Assembly (NCBI GenBank): GCA_002104905.1
Contig: MCFE01000677.1
Coordinates: forward strand, 1 to 47,045
Reading direction: 5' to 3'
Origin: Basidiobolus meristosporus CBS 931.73
Taxonomy: Eukaryota > Basidiobolomycota > Basidiobolomycetes > Basidiobolales > Basidiobolaceae
Length of the DNA stretch: 47,045 nucleotides
The notes under the pieces were generated by a model. The model saw nothing but the letters and a program-made list of their open reading frames with translations. It had not been told where the DNA came from and searched no databases. Of this stretch, positions 12,826-23,452 are shown piece after piece (within the stretch, counting starts at the first letter, position 1; each line of letters starts with the position of its first letter). A program made the position numbers and the translations under genes.

Positions 12826-14239
12826 GATTTGTTTTGCATATCCGGTTCATCATTTCATCGATTTCCAACTTTGGAAAGTATGTTGCAAGTAATAATTAGT
12901 CAGATGCTTGATGCTTTTGTATCTATTCCATCTCCAAATCTCTATTGTATAGAAGTTCATTCATGCCATCCGTATATCAGTGTCTGTAAATGAATATGTT
13001 GTTAGTGCTGTAAGTAAAGAATCCCTAATGTTTATTCGGTATTAAATGAATTCTGGAATGTAGCCAAATGAGGTATCATTGATCAAACCATGTTACACCA
13101 CACTGTGGGAAAATCAGGGATATCCCATGAAAATATTGGGTTTGTGCTGGCAAATGGACATGCGCGGGTGAGCTTAAAGATGGCAACGAACATTCCACCG
13201 TGGCCAATGGAGCCATAAACGCTCTATTGTCGACACAGTAGTTAGCCACCCTTTGAAAAGATTTGGCAATTGTGTGGCCAGATGCCCCCGGAAGCATAGC
13301 GCATCACTAATAGCTCGTACGATCGAAGTGGCTATAAAGATTTCCTGTTAGCGGTCCAGGAGAAATACCTTACTAATCCGGTAACATTGAGTACATATCA
13401 CCTGCTCCTGTCCATCGGTTCCACATTGCATGAGATTGCTTGGACGCTTGGCGCTTCATTGGTTCCAGTGGACACAACAGGATGGAATCAACAAAAACGA
13501 GGACAGGTGATGCCGGGGATGTCCAATCAACAGCGAGTTAGATGTGGAGTCTGCACCGCCCGCTAAATAGTGCCAGACAATGACCGTGAGGCTTTGATGG
13601 ATTACCATCCAGGTCCCAAATGACGGATACACACCGGTGAAACAGGAGTGCCAGGGCTCAGAGGGGTGGAATCTAGCTGCCATTCGCACATCGGTGGTGG
13701 CCAGCGCTTCGCTCCAGACGGAGCTTTATTGGATGTGCAATATGTTTCTCCGTTCCCAAAATAAAGTCTTTGTGAGGGAGCGTTACTAATTCAATCTAGA
13801 AATCGATACAGAGCACCGATTTCACTGCACAGGAAACGATCACTCATAATGAGTAACACAGAATAACTGCTGATAAGCTATTAACAAGTCACTCGCTGGC
13901 AATGAGTCTCGACTGACAACCACCGCCAGATCTGGATATTTGATCTTCGAAAAGAATCGAGATAAGAACTCACCCATCTCCCCTGGTTTGAGGCCCATGG
14001 TGGGTTGGTGAAAAAATCATGTGCGTATCGGTTTTTCTGTATTCAAATGGATAGTTGGTCGAGGGGAACAAAACCGGAATACAAGGGGATGGGTGAGGCA
14101 GGCAAGTGGGTGAAGGGGTACATCGAAAAGAAACGGGGAGCATTCGAGCGCACGAAGATGACGGCCTGTTGAGCAGTGCCCAGGTGAATCATATCAAGAA
14201 CCGTAGGTACATAACGCTGGGGTGCTCGGGCCTAAAGAC
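12826..14239. other. Intergenic between HMG-box genes B and C
   Basis: About 1.4 kb between two convergent genes. Small ORFs on the minus strand (13076-13297, 13456-13689) show no motif. I see no repeats or transposon remnants. Confidence 0.45.
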
Positions 14240-14722
14240 TTAATGAAACAACGCTCTTTCTTCGCTGCTGATCTGTTGCCAGATACTCATGATGATACGC
14301 GACGCCTCATCCCCATATATCTTACACTTGGCCAGCTCCACCATCTTGATGGCGTAGAAATTGGAGTATCCGCGCTGCATGCCTTCTAGCTCAGGTCCGG
14401 AGGGGGGAGCTTCCGAAGCGACGTATTTGCGAATCTTGGTGGGCACGTGTGCACTCGTTACTTGATTGGGGCCTTCTGGAGGCAAGTATGCAGACCATGA
14501 GGTTGCAGAGTCGTTGTACCCGTTTTTCGCGAGCTCGAAAAGCTTCTCCTCGCCGATCAACAACGCGCGATAGCCGCGAGGAATATAGTAATATCTACCC
14601 TCCTGGCGCTCCGAAAGGAGAGCAGTGACGTGTGAGGGAGGGCGGGAGATGGTGAGACTGACGTTCTTCTTGATCTGGCATTGTATTCCGCTAGATCCGG
14701 CTAATGCGGTTTGAGTATTCAT
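14240..14722 (-). CDS. HMG-like protein C, shortened and divergent
   Basis: 160-aa ORF. The last 43 residues align with the first two helices of an HMG box: YSNFYAIKMVELAK, then EASRIIMSIWQQISSEE, compared with EVSRIIGKMWKNISVEE in HMG-box protein A. The chain stops before helix 3, so the box is incomplete. The RPxN motif that begins the box is replaced by RGYSN. An N-terminal patch EGRYYYIPRGY (41-51) matches EGEFFFVPNGF of HMG-box protein B. No frameshift or splice site that would restore helix 3 is evident in the following 60 nt. It could be a functional divergent regulator, a fragment on the way to becoming a pseudogene, or a gene with an undetected 3' exon. A TATA-like TTATAAATAA lies about 130 nt upstream. 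Confidence 0.6.
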   Translation of the reverse strand: MNTQTALAGSSGIQCQIKKNVSLTISRPPSHVTALLSERQEGRYYYIPRGYRALLIGEEKLFELAKNGYNDSATSWSAYLPPEGPNQVTSAHVPTKIRKYVASEAPPSGPELEGMQRGYSNFYAIKMVELAKCKIYGDEASRIIMSIWQQISSEERALFH

Positions 14723-15357
14723 GGCTTGGTTGGCGTAAACGGTGAGGAAAGGAGTCCTTAGGAATGGGGATTTGAGGATTTGTACAGTGATGGTGGATCC
14801 AGCTGTAGTGCAAATGCAACTTTCAGTTTGAGGAAACTCGTTGCATGCGATTTGTTATTTATAACAAATGGAGTTTCCGTCAAGATGGCTTTCATGGATC
14901 TTTCTCTAAACCGAATCCATACTATTACCATAGTCGGCCATGGAAATACTGGTTCGGATAATCATGGAATTGCATTCGATGGGTGGTGATGGCATTTGTG
15001 ATAGAGCGGAGTGTCCCGCTTTTCGAGCACAGGGTAACCAATGGGGGTAGATGAAGGGTTGCTAATTCTGGCCATGTTTGTTGGCTACTTCATGTGACAC
15101 TGGATGCTACGAAATCAGTTATTAAACGACCCACCGAGGTATTTGCCATTCCGGCACACCATCTCTCAGTTATTAACCACTCTATCGAGGTGCTTAGCAT
15201 CATGGCAAAATAACTCATTTTATTGTTCGATTTTATATTCAGTGTTTAGAGACAAGGGAAAAGAAATCATAGAACAGAAATTTACTGACCCTCAGATTAG
15301 AGTCTGTCCGTCTTACAGACATATCCGTCTGAAATAGATTAACCTAGGTAACTAAAC
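14723..15357. other. Intergenic between HMG-like gene C and the SR factor
   Basis: Contains the promoter of gene C and the 3' region of the SR-factor gene. No other gene is seen. Confidence 0.45.
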
Positions 15358-16827
15358 TTAGTTGGCCTCGGGGGATCGTCTAGGCGATGCGGTTTCACGG
15401 TTGTTTGGTGAGATGCTGCGACGAGGAGAGTGGTCGCGCTTAGGAGAGCGGCTGCCACGAGGGGAGTGGTCACCTGAGTTGGGCATACGAGGTGATACAC
15501 TGCGTTCGCCAGAGCGAGATCTTCTACGAGAAGTACTGCGTGGCTTGGGAGACCTGCTTAATGAGCGGCTATATCTAGAGCGGGAGCGAGAATTGGATCG
15601 GGAGCGTGAGCGATATCTTCTGGGTGATCTGCTGCGTCTAGGAGAGCGAGATCTAGAAGAGGGTCTTCCACGAGCGCCGCCTCCACCCCTTCAAAGTGAA
15701 CTCCAGTTAGATCTCTTGTAAAGTAAAGGTTGGTGATAATTGTTAGGCCATGAACACAAGTTCAAAATAAACCATTACAATCCCATAGTGAGAGCTAACA
15801 ATGAAACGTTCAATTACCGGCAATCCCGAGCTTTGTGGCCAGTTTCACCGCAAGAGCTAATAAAAAGAATGTGAATCATTGAGCCATCGAAGAAAATGAG
15901 TTGAATAGCCGTACAAACAGCGGTTCTCTTCGTATCTACATAGGGTCGGTTAGCTCCATGTTATCCACAACATAAATACGCGAAGACGACTTACCTTCTG
16001 GAACGAACACCTCTGAGTAAGATGGAATATTCAAACAGTTAGTACTCCAATCATGGATATTTTAATGAAGCTACAATCTCACCTGCCAGGTGGGTCGGGA
16101 CAGTCTCTGGCCCTATGGAATGGTAGATGTGTCAATTTAGCATTACATTTAGATCAATGCCGCTTAACCTGCAAACGGGCCAGGAACAATATACTAACCA
16201 ATGACCTACAAAAACAATCCTGGTTAGCTCACTATATCCAGACCATGAAGAAATAAAATCTGCTCTTGGTAGATGCATTGCATACCGCTATTTCCACAGT
16301 TGAAGCAACGTTCACCGCCTTTTTCTCTTTCCTCGGCACGACGGCCGCCCTTGGCAGCTTCGACGATGATTCTCTCACCTTCTAGCTTGTAGCCATCCAA
16401 AGCTCTAACGGCATCATCGGCATCTGATACAGAGGGGAGAAGTTAAGAACCATTCGGAGGGAAGTGCCTGTCAACAAAATAGTACCTCTATCGTCGTCGA
16501 ACTCGATAAAGGCAAAGGAGCTCTACAAAAGTGTTAATCATAAAACACGGGATAAGGCAGTGCTGAGATATATACCTTCATGTCAATGCGTCTGACTCTA
16601 CCATACTTGGAGAACATGTCATCTAGATCACGCTCGCGGACATAACGCGAAAGGTGACCTAATAAAATAAGAACAACGGATCAGTATTGTTAAGAACGAG
16701 TGATGAAGGATCCGACAAACTAAAAGCCATGGCAAGCCAAAAAGGTGTCAAGGCCATCGATCTACCCACCAACATAAACTCTAGTGTTGCCACGACGACG
16801 ATCTTCTCTCGAATCGTAATTTGACAT
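15358..16827 (-). CDS. SR-family splicing factor: RRM, two CCHC zinc knuckles, RS tail
   Basis: Model: complement(join(15358..15688, 15818..15856, 15915..15935, 15995..16012, 16083..16112, 16199..16205, 16286..16423, 16486..16522, 16576..16658, 16770..16827)). 762 nt give 253 aa. The RRM is at about 15-85 (TRVYVGHLS as RNP2, SSFAFIEFDDD as RNP1). Knuckle 1 is C99-x2-C102-x4-H107-x4-C112; knuckle 2 is C130-x2-C133-x4-H138-x4-C143. From about 150 the tail is RS/SP-rich. The layout resembles SRSF7 and, with two knuckles, plant RS2Z proteins. It would act in the nucleus in splice-site selection. Exons 5, 7 and 8 are only 7, 18 and 21 nt. The 7-nt exon supplies zinc-ligand His107 and part of Trp108. 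The long run of short exons is a plausible target for autoregulated splicing. Confidence 0.88.
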
Positions 16828-17174
16828 TTCCTTTTCAATTATCTTCTTGAGTAAAAACCGCAAAAAGACTAGTGGATACAGAAAGACTGAATCTCGAAGA
16901 GGGATTAAAGGAGTGGACAAAAAGTAATAGTCCTATAAACCGATGTAGTTGAGATTGTTTTTCTTAGCCTCGAAAACCCATATTACTCAACTTTTTCTCT
17001 CATCACCTGACCCGGGATGAAGAAATTAGCGCATTCACCGAAATTTTCAACAGGTGATGATCGCTTGATAGAAGCGCTTCTGGAGCAGGACATCCGCTTA
17101 TGCCCTGATGTGGTTACTCTCTGTAATCAAGCCCCTATGTAGATGGCTTAGAAGGAGAGCCTCCCTTCCTCTAA

Positions 17175-17426
17175 TCACACATTCCTTCCGGCCAAAAGAT
17201 CATTTTCTTCTATACATGCCATCAGCATCCGCATCACCAACAGCTCGTATTGGTCGCAAGCTGCGCTAGCAATACGAATCTCACTGTTTTCTACACTGCG
17301 TCGCCAAATAGCATGTATTTTGACTTCATCCAATAAGGGCGTTTCGTGGTATGGAATTTGCTGAATGGAAATGTGGAGGGTTACTCTTGGTCCATATTTA
17401 GAAAAGCTGAACATCAAATTTGTCAT
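17175..17426 (-). CDS. Small hypothetical protein, 83 aa
   Basis: Frame open from ATG at 17426 to a stop at 17175. The composition is protein-like, with a hydrophobic start (MTNLMFSFSKYGPRV) and amphipathic helices towards the end (DQYELLVMRMLMACIEEN), but I recognise no family. A pyrimidine-rich acceptor (TTTTTTTTGAACAG) lies 6 nt before the ATG. A GTAAAG donor about 80 nt further up could make a 5' UTR intron, or the first exon may be missing from my model. It sits between the SR gene and the divergent phosphatidylserine synthase gene. Confidence 0.35.
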   Translation of the reverse strand: MTNLMFSFSKYGPRVTLHISIQQIPYHETPLLDEVKIHAIWRRSVENSEIRIASAACDQYELLVMRMLMACIEENDLLAGRNV

Positions 17427-17561
17427 AATCTTCTGTTCAAAAAAAACTCACTTTAACAAACGTTTATCCCCCATTCCTGTCTGCACTTCTTTGAGTGGTG
17501 GTTTTATCATTAAGTTGACTTTACGGAAACCTGACTGCGTTTGCTAGCCTGTTAGTCTTCA

Positions 17562-19239
17562 ATGGTCGATTCAAAGGCTGACACTCCGAAACATGAGACA
17601 ACCGACCATAATGGGTTCACTCCCAATATGGTCCCGAAATATTCGGATGACATTGATCCTACACTCTCGTTCTTTTGTAAGTAATGCTTTGCTCTTTTCC
17701 CACAACTGCTCTCTCAAGGCTTACAATTCCCGCCGCAGATTCCTCTAAAACCATCAGCCTCTTGATCTTTATGCTGTTCGTTTTACTGTACGTGGCTCTG
17801 GGGTCAAATTCTCAAGATACCGTAGGAAACATCAAAATGTAACGACAGTTTGTTTCTGATAAGTACATGGCGAAGGCTAATCGAGTATCTAGGGGTATTT
17901 TTTCGGCTGCGATAGTCTTCATGTTCATTGGTTTGGTGCAATTTGGAGACGGTGCTTTCATTAGGCCTCATCCTGCACTTTGGAGAATCATTCTCGCTGC
18001 CAGCGTTTTGTATGAGATGTTCTTGGTCTTTATTTTATTCCAGGTATGTCCTTTTTCTAACCTGGACCAATATCAACCGAAGAGTTGTATCGTCTAAATC
18101 AATTTATTCGTACACGCACACAGAATGCCACAGACGCACGTTCGTTGTTCAAGTACATTGATCCCTCTCTTGGCACTCCGCTTCCAGATAGATCCTATGC
18201 AGAAAATTGCGAGTTTACCGTATCCAACATTTGGGTAGGAAAGGCGAGAGACATAAGTGTGGAGTCTTGTATTAACCTATAACCCAACCTCTAGAATTCC
18301 ATGGATGCTTTTGTTCTAGCGCACTCGATCGGCTGGTTCTTCAAGGCGATTATTTTACGTGATTACTGGTTTTGCTGGATCCTCTCTATCATGTTCGAGT
18401 TTATGGAATACTCCTTGCAGCATCAACTTGCCAACTTTGCCGAATGTTGGTGGGACCACGTAAGAATATACAATAGCATGGTGGTTATGCCAATGTGCCT
18501 CCAAGCTAATAGAGTGAATTTCTAGTGGATTTTGGATGTCCTCGTCTGCAACTGGCTTGGCACCTACGTTGGAATGAAGTTCTGTGAATATTTTTCGATG
18601 AGGGTGAGTTGTTATCTATTTCGTTGGTATGTGGTAATATGCTGATATATCATCACCAGCATTATTCCTGGAGAGGCATTAAGCAGATCCCTGACTATCG
18701 TGGGAAAGTCAAGAGAACTGTACAACAATTCACACCACATAGCTGGACAACCTTCCACTGGGGCGCCACTGAAAGCTTCAAGAACTACGCGGCGGTCATT
18801 GTGCTGATGATCCTCGCATTGATGTGTGAATTGAACGCATTTTACCTTAAAACATTGCTGTGGCTACCTCCGGAGCATTACCTCAACGTCTCTCGTCTCT
18901 TACTGTTTTTCTTCATGGCCACCCCAGCAGTCAGAGAACTGTACCAATATCTTATGGACAAGTACGTCATTCACAAACCTAACACCTACTTGAAGCGTAA
19001 CTAATTCTTATATCCCAACCAGAAATTGTAAACGTGTTGGCGCACAGGCATGGCTGACCATTGCATGCATCATGACCGAAGCCCTCATCATCCTGAAGTT
19101 TGGCCGCAACGAATTCCCCAACCCTGCACCGATGCACATCAAGATCTTCTGGGTCATCTTGCTTAGCTTGGTTGGCATATATCCGGTGTGGCAATTTTTG
19201 ATCAAACCTAGACTAGAGAAGGCTGAGAAAAAGGATTGA
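17562..19239 (+). CDS. PTDSS: Phosphatidylserine synthase, animal-type base-exchange (PTDSS) family
   Basis: Exchanges the head group of phosphatidylcholine or -ethanolamine for L-serine in the ER membrane. Model: join(17562..17676, 17739..17838, 17893..18043, 18085..18234, 18295..18459, 18526..18603, 18660..18961, 19023..19239). 1278 nt give 425 aa. Family landmarks in order: [46 protein letters not shown]; the [21 protein letters not shown] catalytic-region stretch; [34 protein letters not shown]. Several hydrophobic membrane segments are evident and the C-terminus is Lys-rich (EKKD). Yeast and most Dikarya use the unrelated CDP-diacylglycerol-dependent enzyme Cho1. The exon 2/3 join (54-nt intron with a GCTAATC branch site) was chosen over the longer open frame because it restores the family's NI..GI..S alignment. 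Confidence 0.88.
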
Positions 19240-19621
19240 CCTTCTTCAACTTAACCCTTCTTCCTTCCCCTCTATGCATTTGATCGCTCGTGATAGACCC
19301 ATCTTCTCGCTTGGCTACGGCCAATAACCCACCATGCACCATTTCTAACCCTCAGCACTAAGCCCACATCCCCAACCCTCTTCCATATTTCCATCAATAA
19401 ACAAGATTTCAGAACCGCAATCACAGAGCTGCACCCAATCTTCAGGGGATCATGGTCATCAATATTTCGGATGGTGTTTTTTTAGAGCACACCCCTGCTC
19501 ATCGAGCTCATTGTATTCGAGGAGAACGATCATAATTGATCGGGGGTTGATAAGAGACCACCACTTAGTGCGCTGAAAATCCCTCTTGATCCTTTAGGAA
19601 TTCATTCACTGGACCTTCAAC
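19240..19621. other. Intergenic between PTDSS and RPS15
   Basis: Pyrimidine-rich spacer with the PTDSS 3' UTR and the RPS15 promoter. No gene is seen. Confidence 0.5.
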
Positions 19622-20160
19622 ATGGTACGTTACAGCCTGCAATTCCACGCATCCATCCATTCATCCATTGCAACCATTTGAACATTTTACTAATGCGCCT
19701 CGATTGACCTTAGGCCGATACTGAACAAAACGTTGAACTCAAGAAGAAGAGAACTTTCCGTAAGTACTCTTACCGCGGTGTTGACCTTGACCAACTTTTG
19801 GACTTGTCCAGCGAGCAATTCATGGAACTTGTTCACTGCCGTGCTCGCAGAAAGTTCAACCGTGGTCTTAAGCGTAAGCCAATGGGTCTCATCAAGAAGT
19901 TGAGAAAGGCCAAGAAGGAGGCTCTCCCCAACGAGAAGCCCGAGACCGTCAAGACTCACCTTCGTAACATGATCATTGTTCCTGAAATGATCGGCTCTGT
20001 CGTCGGTGTCTACAACGGCAAGACTTTCAACCAAGTTGAAATCAAGCCTGAGATGATTGGTCACTACCTCGGTGAGTTCTCCATCACCTACAAGCCTGTC
20101 AAGCACGGTCGCCCAGGTATTGGTGCCACCAACTCCTCTCGTTTTGTTCCTCTTAAGTAA
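19622..20160 (+). CDS. RPS15: 40S ribosomal protein S15 (uS19)
   Basis: Model: join(19622..19624, 19714..20160), 149 aa. The first exon is just the ATG, immediately followed by a GTACGT donor; the 89-nt intron ends CCTTAG before GCC GAT ACT. The protein has the full uS19 core: [74 protein letters not shown]. It forms part of the head of the small subunit near the decoding site. Codon use is strongly biased to C-ending codons, as expected for a highly expressed gene. Confidence 0.95.
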
Positions 20161-20612
20161 ACAACTCAACTATAATAAATACATCACATTTCGTATTCGA
20201 ATTCTATCCATCCAACTCTGTACAAATCTGATTTCTGTGCTCCCCGCCTTGAGCAAAATAAACTGTTTATGCCAAATCTTCGTCGGCAATACCTTCATGT
20301 TGCTTGGCACAATGGGTGTTTATGTCCCACCACCAGCGCATTTGCCGCATAATGCACCGGTTCCTACAATCCTGACGATCTGATTGGGAAGTCGGAAAAA
20401 AAATTCCCATTTTTTTTTCGATATTTGGGCCTTTCCTCATGGTCCCCGAAAGATGTGATTACAAAAGCAGACCGTGGCCGGTAACGCCTCTTCCTTCTCG
20501 AATTTTCGTGTACTCTTCCTAGGGGTAAGATATACTTGGCCATCGATAGATGAATGCCAGCATTTGGTGGATGAGCATGCACTAACCAGCCTGTTTGACT
20601 TTAGAATTTAAT
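20161..20612 (+). other. RPS15 3' UTR, RPLP2 promoter and 5' UTR intron
   Basis: A probable 5' UTR intron of RPLP2 runs about 20525-20604: GTAAGA donor, CACTAACC branch site and GACTTTAG acceptor 8 nt before the ATG. An AT-rich CATTTTTTTTCG stretch near 20408 could mark the promoter. Confidence 0.5.
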
Positions 20613-20942
20613 ATGCGTTACATTGCTGCCTACCTTCTCCTCACCCTCGGTGGTAACCAAACCCCCGCTGCTGCTGATGTTGAAAAGCTTCTCTCCTCTG
20701 TCGGTATCGAATCCGACTCTGAGCGCCTCAGCAAATTGATCTCCGAATTGGAGGGCAAGAACATTGAGGAACTCATTGCCGAAGGTAAGGAGAAGCTCGC
20801 TTCCGTTCCTTCCGGTGGTGCCGCTGCTGCTGCTCCCGCTGGTGCCGCCGCTGGTGCTGCTGATGCCGCCCCTGCCGCCGCCAAGGAGGAGGAAGCCAAG
20901 GAAGAGTCCGACGATGACATGGGCTTTGGTCTTTTCGACTAA
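20613..20942 (+). CDS. RPLP2: 60S acidic ribosomal stalk protein P2
   Basis: 109-aa protein in one coding exon. It starts [14 protein letters not shown] as P2 proteins do, continues [22 protein letters not shown], then an Ala/Gly-rich hinge, and ends with the invariant stalk tail [11 protein letters not shown] that recruits elongation factors. I chose the ATG at 20613 rather than the upstream TTG because the sequence before it looks like a 5' UTR intron acceptor and the family starts exactly here. It lies downstream of RPS15 in the same direction. Confidence 0.95.
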   Translation: MRYIAAYLLLTLGGNQTPAAADVEKLLSSVGIESDSERLSKLISELEGKNIEELIAEGKEKLASVPSGGAAAAAPAGAAAGAADAAPAAAKEEEAKEESDDDMGFGLFD

Positions 20943-21371
20943 ATACAAATCCCCTACCTTCGTACTTTCTATCTTGCTTAGCAACTATACATGGTGCCTC
21001 TAACTGTGCCCTGATCGTTGTGTAAACACAATAAACATTCAAACCAACTCGACCAATTCATTGTCACTTCATCTTCCTCCGGGAATGGGACTTGTTGCAC
21101 AGAGCAGCCTAGTCAGGCAACAGCGGAACTGATCCTTGTCGGCTTCAGCCAAATCTACAACTACCACTTGCTCGATGGCGACCGAGCAAAAGCCGTCACA
21201 CGAATCACAACTAGGGAAGGGATTTTTTTTTGACTTGGTTTCAACAAAAAAAATGGGAGTATTTGTGATTTTTCTTTATTTTCGTGGTTAGCGGGGATTT
21301 TTTTCTCGAGTTCTTGAGTAGTGACTTCCTGTAGCTTGGCTTCTTGCTGATTTCCCTTTGACCATACTCAA
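20943..21371. other. Intergenic between RPLP2 and RRP1
   Basis: 3' UTR with poly(A)-like AATAAA near 21030 and the RRP1 promoter. A-rich and T-rich runs lie at 21220-21310. No gene is seen. Confidence 0.45.
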
Positions 21372-23452
21372 ATGACGACTACTCAACCCGCCAGCAATTC
21401 GTTTGCTAAGCGCTTGGCCCATACAGGTGATTTTCCGTTTCGATGCTTTCGTACCACTGACCGCTCGAAGGGCCCCAGTTATTTATCATTTTTCCGCCTC
21501 CGTTAGACAAAAAGATTCGCGACAAAGCAGTCAAGGCTCTTGGAAAATGGCTTAGTAGCAGGGAGGACATCGATCAGCTCGAGCTATTGAAATTGTGGAA
21601 GGGTCTCTTCTATTGTAAGTAAACTCTCAGCCCAGCCTGCTCCTTTTCTCGGCCTTGGTTTTAATCGGCGGTGCTCGGCCAGGTTTCTGGATGTCAGACA
21701 AGCCTCTTATTCAGCAGCAGCTATCCAACACTCTCGCCACCATGATCTTGAGTCTTCCCGAGAAAATCGCCATCCCGTTTGCCCAAGCTTTCTGGGAGAT
21801 CATTGTTAGAGAGTGGAACGGTATCGATCGCTATAGGTAGCTTCATGCAATCCGTATATTGTTGAGTCTTGGCGTTAATGTAATATCTCTCGACGTGGTG
21901 GCTAGATTGGACAAATTCTACCTTCTCCTCAGAAGATACGTCAACTCCACACTTACCCTACTGATGAATAAGGACTGGGATGCCGAGTTGGTGGAGCAAT
22001 ACGTGGAGATGATGAAGAGCGGTGTGTTCAAGTAAGTTTCTGCAGCAAGCAACAGCTCCGCAGAGAGCACCGGATTAACCCCTCTCAAAACAGCCCAAGC
22101 AACCTTCAAGTCCCCAATAGCGTCCGTACACACATAGCGGACTTGTTTTTGGAGGAGCTCGAGAAAGTAGTCCCTGCTGAGGTAAGATGCCCTCGGGCGA
22201 CCCTCGTCAACCCGGATTGGCACTGATTTTGCTTCTGTAGAAATCCCAGGAAATCCCAATGGAGAAGGTCTTGGAACCCTTCGTCCACTTCATCGCACGC
22301 AACCCCAATAAGCTAGTGTACACTCGTCTACAGGAGAACCTGTTCCAGCCCCTTTCGGAACGCATGCAGAATGGTAAATAATTCGGGTTCGTTTCATTTG
22401 ATTCGCTATCGTTTCTAATTTCTGTTGAAGAGGAGCCGGAGCAACATCGTTACAACTACGCGTCCATCATCGAGCTGCTCGCCGAACTGGCTGTTGACGC
22501 CGAGACTACTGGAATCAAACGCAGACGTATCAACCAGTTTTTGCAAGCTATTGGTGGAACTCCTGACGAACCCCAAGCTCTTAAAGATGACTCAACGGAT
22601 GTTGAAGAGCCGGAAAGCGTAGATGATGAGGTGGTGGAGCTAAGTAATGCCGACTCTAAGAAAAGAAAGAGACAGAAGAAGAGTCAAGACCCAATTGAAG
22701 CCCACGATGTTGCCGAAGTAGCCAGCGAGCCGGTCCAAGAGGGCAAGAAGAAGAAGAAGAAGCAAAAGGCTGTAGAAGAAATCCTCGAGGCCATCAGTGA
22801 GCCAGTCCAGGTAGAAGAGCCTAAGAAGAAGAAGAAGAAGCAAAAGGTGGCTGAAAAAACAGCAATCTCCGAGCCCGTTGAGGTTGCTCAGCCCGTGAAA
22901 GTCAAGGCTAGCAAGAAGCCAAAGAAGCAGGTGGTTACCGAGGAAGCTGTTGAACCTATGGTCGTTGAAGAAGCCGCCACTACCGAGGAGCCAGTAGGAC
23001 GATTTTATATCATGATTATAGTGTGTCCAGCTTTTAACCGGGGGTATCTTAGGTCAAAAAGACATCCAAGAAATCCAAGAAACAGAGGGTTGTCGAACCT
23101 GAAGCGACGGTTGAGACACCCGAGGTGGAAGCACCCGTCAGTAGCTCAAGCATTGGACTACTACCATCTCCCTATTATTAATTGTCATTGTTATAATTAG
23201 GCCAAAAAGTCCAAGAAAGTGAAGGCCGAGAAGGAGGTGACCCCCAAATTGGCAGAGCCATCAACTCCACTTTCTAGCGCGTCAAAGAAATCCGTTCAAT
23301 GGGGATTGGAAAACAACTCGGTGAAGAGATTCAAGAAGCAACTCCCCGTTTCCCCCATGCCATCTCCAGTCGCTTCCGATAGAAAGCCCATCAAGAGCGC
23401 GTTGAAGAAATCCAAGCGATCTGTCGCCGCCACCCCCAAGTCATCCATATAG
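21372..23452 (+). CDS. RRP1: RRP1/NOP52 ribosome-biogenesis protein
   Basis: Nucleolar factor needed for ITS1/27S pre-rRNA processing and 60S assembly. Model: join(21372..21426, 21507..21614, 21683..21836, 21906..22031, 22094..22181, 22241..22373, 22431..22993, 23053..23136, 23201..23452). 1563 nt give 520 aa. The N-terminal NOP52 domain (about 1-225) shows FAKRLAHTDKKIRDKAVKAL, LWKGLFYCFWMSDKP, FWEIIVREWNGIDRYRLDKF and the RRYVN..L motif. From about 270 the protein becomes a long Lys/Glu tail with repeated KKKKKKQK and ISEPVQV-like units, typical of nucleolar proteins. It ends with SVQWGLENNSVKRFKK, a short conserved C-terminal motif of the family. The three ribosome-related genes RPS15, RPLP2 and RRP1 are adjacent and co-oriented. 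Confidence 0.92.
22674..22968 (+). repeat. Degenerate Lys/Glu-coding repeats inside RRP1
   Basis: The tail of RRP1 contains two to three imperfect copies of a unit reading roughly (S/A)EPVQ(V/E)-x-KKKKKKQK-x-VEE-x. The runs of AAG codons at 22746-22763 and 22825-22842 are the core. Probably expanded by slippage within an unconstrained basic tail. Confidence 0.5.

Noticed and set aside
15362-15721. A 119-aa open frame on the plus strand rich in Arg, Glu and Leu
   Set aside because: It is the antisense shadow of the RS tail of the SR splicing factor, whose minus-strand frame reads clear RS/SP repeats and completes the 254-codon model.
17427-17507. Extending the small unknown ORF through a 20-nt intron to an upstream ATG
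   Set aside because: An intron of 20 nt is too short for the spliceosome; all others here are 41 nt or longer.
17867-18097. Frame starting [10 protein letters not shown] as the start of phosphatidylserine synthase
   Set aside because: The preceding exons match the PTDSS N-terminus, and MAKANRVS falls inside a 54-nt intron with a good branch site; splicing it out restores the family alignment.
20408-21310. CRISPR-like or tandem arrays in the A/T-rich runs around RPLP2
   Set aside because: Only homopolymer stretches; no repeat-spacer structure, and the genome is eukaryotic.
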